Below, piece after piece: positions 6,594-15,500 of a stretch of 18,094 nucleotides of DNA. Location of the stretch: assembly GCF_045223415.1 (NCBI RefSeq), contig NZ_JBEQZJ010000056.1:1-18094 (forward strand), read 5' to 3'. The notes beneath the pieces are model-generated. The model did not search any database. It was given only the letters and a program-made list of their open reading frames with translations, and was not told the DNA's origin. The stretch is from Hoskinsella mucinilytica (lineage in GTDB: Bacteria > Bacillota_I > Bacilli_A > Erysipelotrichales > Erysipelotrichaceae). The position numbers were made by a program, and so were the translations under genes. Each line of letters starts with the position of its first letter. Position 1 is the first letter of the stretch.

Positions 6594-9500
6594 CTATTCC
6601 TCCTCTTTGAATACGTTTTTCTGCAGGGTCGTTATCCCTATGTCTTTTTCTGATATTTGCGTCACAAACCTGAATTTGTATGCTTCTTCAATTTTTGTTC
6701 CATTAAAAGGCCAGCTTTGATCCGGATTGGCGATACCTGTAGCGTAATAGCTCATCGCCGCCTTATGACCAAGACCACCCAATATCGTGATTCCTTTTGA
6801 GTCTCCACTTGTCCTCATCCATACCCCATTGGAGCGGCTCGTATAATTACTGCAATCGTTACTGATCTTCAGATACGCATGTCCTTTTTCAGGATCTTTG
6901 CCTGTATAGATACCATCAAGAGCTGGTATACCGTCTGTGCCTATCTCTGCTTTTGAATCTAGGCCTACGCTTACCGGCATCTGTCCTTGATTGACGATAC
7001 GTTGTGTATTGCTGATTTGTTTCAGATACATATTTGCGTTCAAATACATTTCTACCTCTATAGGCACAACGGCTTTCACATCTGTTTGGAAGGTCACCTT
7101 GCTTTGTAGCAATGCTTCATTTCCTGTTTCATCTTCTATCAAGGCCTGCCATATATAAGTACCGCCCTTTGCAATGGCATTGGCACGATACACTTCGATG
7201 TTCATCGTTTTAACGTCCGTTGCATCTAAAGATCCTCCATTCCCATTTGTATGAGATGCTAAGCTTCCATCCTCTTTATACAGCCTGATATCGACCGCAA
7301 AGTTAACATCGGCCCATTCACTTCCTGCTTCTATGACCTTTCTCGTTGCGTTCCCATCACCATCCTTGAACACATCAACACTTCTTAGATTTGCATTAAC
7401 GATTGTTTCTTCTGCACCTTCTTGTACATCCCTTTTCATCGTCATTTCCGTTATGGTCAATTTCTCATTGTTCAATGTATAAGGGAAGTCAATGGATGCT
7501 GTTGCGTTCATTGCGAGGACATCATCACCCTTCATATTATTGACGGTGACATTTCCCATGTTGATGAATTCTTCCGGTGATTGACTATCGCTTGTCACGC
7601 TTTCACTGGCAAGATTTTCTTCTGTTTCCGCAATTCTCGCATGTAGATAATATGTTCCTGTTCGTTTCAGGTTCCTGAATTCATGTTGCGTAGGATGTTC
7701 CTCATTGTTTTTATCTAATACATCCCAATCTCCGCTATTTGCATCTGGTGCATTAGGATTTTCGCTCAGATAATATTCATAAGCATCATTTACCTCAACG
7801 AATAGGTTGGTATCCAAGCCACGTACCAGTACCGGAGTTTCCGGTTTATCCTTTGCCTTTGGTTTGGTAACGGTCTTTCCACTAGATTTAGAGATCGTAC
7901 CATTAAAGCGTTCGGCGTCCTCTTTAGCAATGTATTCCACGATGAGCATGTTGCCTACATCTTCTGCGGCAAGTGTATACTCATAGGAAATGGTTTCCGT
8001 TGTCTTATCCATAGTAGCTTCCACATGTTCGATGACAAGATCGCCATTGCTACGTTTCACGCTGAAATATCCTTCTTGATATCCATCACCTGTAAAGCTC
8101 ATACGAAGCACATTTCCGATATCGGTTTCCGCATGATCTTCACCAAGTTTATTTACATAAGTAAGGGTAAGTCCCTTTTCATCGAACAGTTCATTTTCCG
8201 TTTTTACTGGCATGCTTGCGGTGCTATACATATCATCCGGTGTCGGTGCATAGACATTGGTTCCTTCGAATTTTGCATAGAATACGTAATAGGTATTCTT
8301 TTTCAACTTCTTGAACCATGTATTACCGATCGCATCTCCAACCTGCCATGTGATCGTATTGTCTATAGGATTTCCATCTTCATCTGTTTCCTGATATCCC
8401 ATGATGACCCGTGGTATGGCATCCATATGATCGGTAGCATAATTGGAAGGTGCTTTTACCTGTATGCTATTACCATTTACCTGTAGGATCTCTACAGGCT
8501 CCGGTATTTTCTGTTCTGCCTTACTATTTACGTAAATTTGATTTGTAGAAGCGATTCCACTATAGAGTCCTCCAGGTGCCGCATGATATTCTGCGTAAAC
8601 ATAATAACCCAAGTCTTCCTGCATCAGCTGATAGGAACTTTCTATATTTGGGGTATCCTTCATGATCAAGGTAGGTGTTTCTCCCTCTTTCATTCGATAC
8701 CAGTGAAAGATACCACTTTTATCGTCATCACCTGTATACTTCGCAGTTAAGGTGTTCAATAGGCTCTTGGTATTACTTGCGTCAATCGTTGCGCCATCAG
8801 CTTTGATCAGCTTTCCTTCAATCTCATCAGTGATAAATTCTACACTTCCGGAATAGTCTTGCGTTCCACTCAATACTGCCTTTAATCGATAACCCTTATA
8901 TTTCAAAGGAATTTCAAAGGTACTCACTAACATCGTCGTTTCATCAGACTTATCAATTTCATCTTTTCTGCCCAGAGCCTTCAGTTCAGCATCGATGTTC
9001 TGCCATACATCTGATACACCCTTAGGATCTTGTACATAGTATTTCCATGTTGCAGTTGGTGCTTTTCCATACAAGCTATAGGTCAATTGCTTCTCTTGTA
9101 GTGCCTTCCATGGAATGGAAGCATCTTTATCCATGATCTTTCCATCACTTTGATCTTCTGTCCTTAATAGCGGTTCTTTCGCACTTAGAACCCCTCTTGC
9201 AGAAGAGATGCCACTTGCCATATGTTCATCGTCCTCCAACCTTGCGCTGTAGACGATATAACTTCGATTTGCCGGTACAGGTACATACATCTCTGCCTCT
9301 GCCTTGATCCAACGTTCGATGTTTCCATCACAGTCATAACTGATTCCATCTGTAATCTTAGAAGCAAGCTCTAGTTCTGGTAATGTATCATTATCAGAAG
9401 ATCTTAAATAGATATAGACACCGTCTGTTGCGCTATTTACAAGTTTCAATCTGCTACCTTCTCTTGTGTTATCCTCAGCTTCAGGTGTGACCGTTGCGGC

Positions 9501-12500
9501 TGAAGGAACTTCATAGTCCGGTTTATAGACTTTACCGAATTCACGTTCAATGGTTCCTTCAAATCCTGAATTTTTTGCGGCGGTATACTTGACGGATACC
9601 ACTGGATTTCCTTCCATCGGTTTAATTTTAAGGGTATCGGAAGTTTCACCTTCTACTTCAGTTCCATCTAGATACCATTGCCATGTTCCTGTTGTATCAT
9701 CCCCATCATATTCATAAGTACCTTTTTCATACGTTGCGGTAATTGTTTGACCAACAGCCGTAGAACCTGAGAAGGTAATGTTTCCGGATAAGATCTCTGG
9801 CTTTGTTTTTTTGATGATCGAAGATGACCAATCACTTGCGTCATAACCTGTCTTTGCAGCCTTTCTGACATAAATGTCATAACTTGTATCACGTTCTAGC
9901 TCTCTTAGTTCAACCGTCTTTCCCCATGTTGCGGTCGCTAAAGACACTTTGATCTCATTAGTACCTTCCTTTTTATAACCGAATTCATAGATATCAGGAG
10001 ATTCCTGAGTCACGGAAACACCAATGGTATACGTCTTGATATCATTCTCATTTACCGTTGGTGTGATAGCACCAATGGTTTGACCATGATTGATTACCTG
10101 GTTGCTTGTTGTCATCTCTACGCTACCTTCATAATCCCCATTTGCAATATAGGTCGCCTTTAACTGATAACCACTATCTTCCGGTGCAATCTTATAGGTC
10201 AAGGTATGGGTATCCGCACTTGTCGTTCCTAACAAGGTATTGGTTAGATCGTTGCCCACACGCTCTAACACCCAAAGACCTGTTTGATCTTTTGTATTAA
10301 CATTCGTACTTTTTACCGTAAATGTGACCTCATCCTCTACCACTGGATTTTCATTGGAAATGCTGATCGTAGATGTACCAATAGCTGTCTTCTCCGTTGT
10401 CAACTGGATACCGGCAGACCATGAGCCTGGTTCAAAGTCTGTTTTCGCTGCTTTTCTTGCGTACACATAATAGGTCGTATTACGCTCTAAACCGTTAATA
10501 CTTGCTTCTTCATTTATCGCATAAGTTTCGGATATTTCAGTAATCGGATCCTTTAAGCTCTTTCGATAACCGAATTGATACTTTGTATCTGAATCACCAG
10601 TTGTTTCCTTTACCTTTAAAACATGATCTTCCTTTGCAACTTCTACTGGATCGCTAGGAGCATCTTGTCTTTGAAGTAGTAGGGTTTCTGTTGTCGCAGA
10701 CACTGCAACACCTGATGGATCTTGGAACTTTCCAGTAGCGTTATAGCTAATACAAATTCTTGAACCTACGTCTTCTCTTGTCAATTTGTATGTAATGGTA
10801 TATCCATCTGCATATCCATTAGTTGTCAAATCTTTGGATACCGTACCATTTGAAGCAATTCGTTCGATTTTCCAGCTACCTGTTTGAAGATTGGTATCCG
10901 GTATCGTAGCGATCAGCGTATCTCCCATATTCACTACACCGTTCAGCGTTACTTCACCTTGAATATCTGTTTTCTCTGTATGAATTTTTTGAGCACTACT
11001 CCAAGGACTTGGTTCATAACTACCATCTGTGGCACCTGCGACTCTTGCGTATAGCCAATAATCGGTATCACGAGTTAGACCATTCAGAGTAAATGCTTCC
11101 GTGCTCACTCCTGCGATGGTCTTCTTTCCATCTTCCGCTGTTGCATATGCATATTCGTATGATGCGCCACTGACTCCTTTAGCCATCATCCTAACAGAGG
11201 TGTCTGTTAGATTATCTTTTTCAATAGCCGTTGGAGCGACTGAAGTAATAGGAGCAGTATAATTAGAAGATGTAGCATAACCGTTATAGGTAACATCTAC
11301 ATTGACCTCCATACCGATATCAGCAGGTTGAAGTGTATAAGTACTATTTGTGGCACCTGTGATCTTTTCTCTATCTGATGTACCTTGTGGTCTTCGATAC
11401 CATTGATAACTGATACTTGATGCAGGACTTACTGTCGCTGTCAATGTTTCACCTGGATGTGTTTTATCCTTATCAATTGAAAGGCTAGACAAAGCTGTGA
11501 CTTTATTTCCAATAGTAAACGTATATTTATTGGAAGCAAAACCACCAATGCTTAGATCTGGCTCATTATATGTAATCGTGATATCAGCACTCTCTCCACT
11601 ATTTCCTACAGGAATGATGGTACCTCCTTCAGTTACCTTTAAAATATTTGGAGCACTTGAGGAATATGTATAAGTTGCCTTTTGTAATTCTTTTGGCACA
11701 TTAATTGGCCCATTGATCGTACCCGTTAATAAAGTATCTGAGGTATCAGCTGAAGTTAATGGAGCAAATGCGCCACGTGTTGATGCATATAGGGTAGAGA
11801 TAGGATGATTAGACACCCATTTCAATCTAGGATAATAACCCGTTGCATATGTCCAAAACTCAGTTCCATAAGTTGATTGTAAACTTGTTCCTATTAATTC
11901 ACTTGTTGCCTTTCCCCACCCTGTAGCATCAGATTGAGTTAATGATTCTGTTAGTAATGTTTTGTCATAGAATAAGTTTGTTCCATTAGCTTTACTACCA
12001 CTAGCAATAATGCCACCTCTTCTACCTCCATTACCTATTGTTGAGTTAGAAAAAGAATTTTTCATAGTAATGGTTCCAGTACTACCTATTAAACCGCCCA
12101 CTCCAGTATTTCCTGTTCCTCCTCCAAAATTTACAGTAGATGATAAGGAAAAGTTGTTTTCACCAATTCCTGCACGAAAATGACCTATTAATCCCCCTAC
12201 AGAAGGACCAGAATTTTTAATTTTTATAGATCCACCAGCAGCTCCACATTCATTTACTACTCCATATCCATCCTTATTATTAGAGTCAAAACCTAAGCCA
12301 CCAGTTAAAAGACCGCCATCATTACCTCCATATATATCTGCATTAGTAACCATGATTTTTTCTAACTTTGCATATTTTGATAATAATGCAATAACTGCTC
12401 CTGCCCCCGCTTGCCCAGAAACACTAGTTGTATTAATATTGGCTTCATTAACAATCAAATTTTTAACAACAGCTGGATTGCTTGAATTACTTGTATTATC

Positions 12501-15500
12501 AAATCCTAAATAACCTATTAGAACGTTTTTTAACCCAGTAATCGTGTGAAAATCCCCATCTAAAGTACCTCCAAATGAATTTGTAGAATAAGCGATAACC
12601 CCTTTATCTGACATGTTAATGTTATCAGTAATAATATATGTAGTACCATATGCACGATTACTATAAAGACCTGTCTGTTTCATAAATGCTTCCAATTCAT
12701 CACTATTGCTAATTGGTATTCCATAGGTATAACCAAAATTAGAGTTAGTATCAATACTCTTTAAATCTGTTGTCGTTATAGCTTTAAATTCTTTATCCAC
12801 GTACAATTTATTATCTTTAGGTTTCGATACTGTTGCTGAAATAGTCTTTCCATCATAATCAGCAATTTCAGGCATTTTGTAGCTGAATGTTGCCTTACTA
12901 TTTTCTACATCTACTTTAAATTCTTCTGGTGTAATTGCTGTTGGTATAGATGTATCGATATTAAACGTTACTTTAGCTCTTGTTTTATCTAGAGTTTCAC
13001 TTTCTATATAATTATCTATCGTTCCTGTGATTATCGTTCCTGCATATGCCTTTGGATCTCCATTTCCATCCTTTGTTGAAGATGTCAAGGTAAGACTCTC
13101 ATCATATACCTTCTTCACGAAAGATGATGCCTCTGATTTCACTGTTCCTTTATAATTCTTACTCTCATTTGCCACAAACTCTACTTTGATATATTTCTTG
13201 AACATATCCTCTGATATCGTCAATGTACTGACATTAGAATCTACTGATGGATAAAACCCACTTGATAGCTGTGTCCATTGATTTTCACTACCGATTGAAG
13301 GTGCTGATGTTGTTCCGGTACCGCAGTCTGTCGTACTCACATACCATTTCCATGTTCCTGAGGTATTATTTCCATTTGTTAATGTTGCCTTCAATTCTTG
13401 ACCAACTACCACATTTCCTGATAATGCGATTGTTCCTTGCTGTGTCAAGACACCTACTTCTGCTGTTGCACTTACGATTCCACTTGGCTGGCTTGTATCT
13501 GTTTCTGCCTTGACTACGTATAATGTATAAGATGTTTTTGGTGCTAGATACTTTTCATCCTTATCCACATTTAGCTGTAGACTTGAGGTTGTTGTCTTGG
13601 TCCAACCTGCTTTTTTCATAAGTACGTCAGTATACCCATCTGCAGGAAGCTCTGGTTCTTGTAAATTGCTTTGCTGAAGGATATACCAAACATTTTCTGT
13701 AGTATCTAGCGTTGCTCCCACTGCTAATTGATTATCCATATCGCCAATCTGTTTCATATCATTAATCACAGGATTGGCAACTACGGGTTTTCTTGTCTTT
13801 GCGGATACTGCTGATTTTTCACTTTGGAAATCTCCTGTACCTGTATATACCGCTTTTAATTCTTTACCGATATCAGCTGTAACTGGTGTATACGTATTGG
13901 ATGCCGCACTGGAAATCTGAATGAAGTTATCGCCTTCTTTTCGATACCATTGCCATGTCCCGCCAGCGTCATTACCTGCTGGCATATAGCTAGCTTTTAC
14001 ATAAGTTGCAGTTAATTCCTCTGCCACAACAGGAGTCTTTTCAATGCTGACATAACCATGCAGATCTGTTTTCTCTGTTTTGATCTTTAGATAAGTTGAT
14101 GTATAATCACTAGCATCCTTGACTTGATCACCTACCTGACTAACCCAAATATAATAGTCCTTATTTCTATCAAGTCCAGTGATTGTGACATTCGTTCCTT
14201 CATAAGCATTGATATCCGCAGTTTTTGCTTTCGAGATATCTGATGATTCACCATATTTAAACTGATAAACAGCACCTTCTGTTTCTTTTTCCATTTTGAA
14301 GGTAATCGTAGTATCTGTTTTACTTACTCCAACCGGAGCCTTCGTAGGCGTTGGGTACTTTTCTTTCGTATATTTTTCTACTGTACTACTTGTCTCTTCA
14401 GCTTTTCCATCATAGTTTTCATTTGGTGTAAATGTAACCTGATACCTAGCGCCTATGATGGCATCATCATTTGGAATCATGATGTAGGTTGCTGTTTTTC
14501 CTTCCACTGGAAAGAAGTTATTGATGTTTTCTTTGTTTCCATCTTTATCTATTTTTAACCAAGACCATGTACCATCTTCTATGTTCGCTTCATCTAAGAC
14601 TGCGATTAACTTTTCCCCTTGAATCGCCATGTCTTCTGTAGCATAAGTAAATGAGATATTTCCTGTAAACTTAGTCTTTTTTGTGGTTAAAGAAATACAA
14701 TTTTCTATACTAGACCAATCAGATTTATAATGTGTCGCTGTTTCCGCATAGCGAAGAAAGAAATAATATGGGGTGTTATGTTTAAATCCATTTAATATTA
14801 CTGATTGATCAGCTTCATATTTTACTACATTTCCGTCTTCTCTATATTCCACAGGAACTCCACCTTTAGTTAAAGAGTAACCTATGATATACTTTTCATT
14901 TACACTTAATCCGTCTACTGGATTATCTAGTCCGGGCAGTTTTAACTGAACCGATGTATCATTTAGAACTGTAGAGAGATCAAAAGATATTGAATTATAC
15001 GGCACATGTACCTCAGTCTTAAGAACAGTTTCTGTTTCTGCCATAATTTCTCCCGCATATAAATCAATACCTTTATAAACAACACGTAGCCTTTTCCCTA
15101 TAAGTGCGGGGTTATCAATTTTAAAGTTATCGCCTGAACCTATAACGTTCGTGGTTCCGTCATCATTGATACTATACCATGTTGTCTCAGTCATTTGTAA
15201 AGGATTCTCACCTGTTAGATAAGCCTGTAGTGTCTTACCATATATGGGGTCATTTTTGATATTGACAGTACCTTTGATATGTTCATTTTCTGTTTGTACT
15301 TGTGCATAAGAGTTGCTCCACTCTGAGTCTTCATAACCATTTTCACCGATCTGCCTTACATAGATATAATAGGTTGTATTTGGTTTTAATCCGGTAATGG
15401 TCAAAGCATTGCTCGCTCTGGTGTATGTTTCAAATGCTGTTTTCTCTTTACCAGCATTTCTTTCTATATATCCAAACTGATAAAGTCCTGTATGGATGGA

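Noticed and set aside
8025..8486. Plus-strand open frame of 153 codons inside the giant gene
   Set aside because: It is antisense to a clearly coding repeat region, has no plausible ribosome binding site or domain, and its Ile/Phe/Cys-rich content is typical of the opposite strand of this gene. Other plus-strand frames in the window fail for the same reasons.
13600..13680. L-P-A-D-G in the giant protein as a sortase signal
   Set aside because: It is internal, in the middle of an FN3-like unit, not LPXTG, and not followed by a hydrophobic helix and basic tail.
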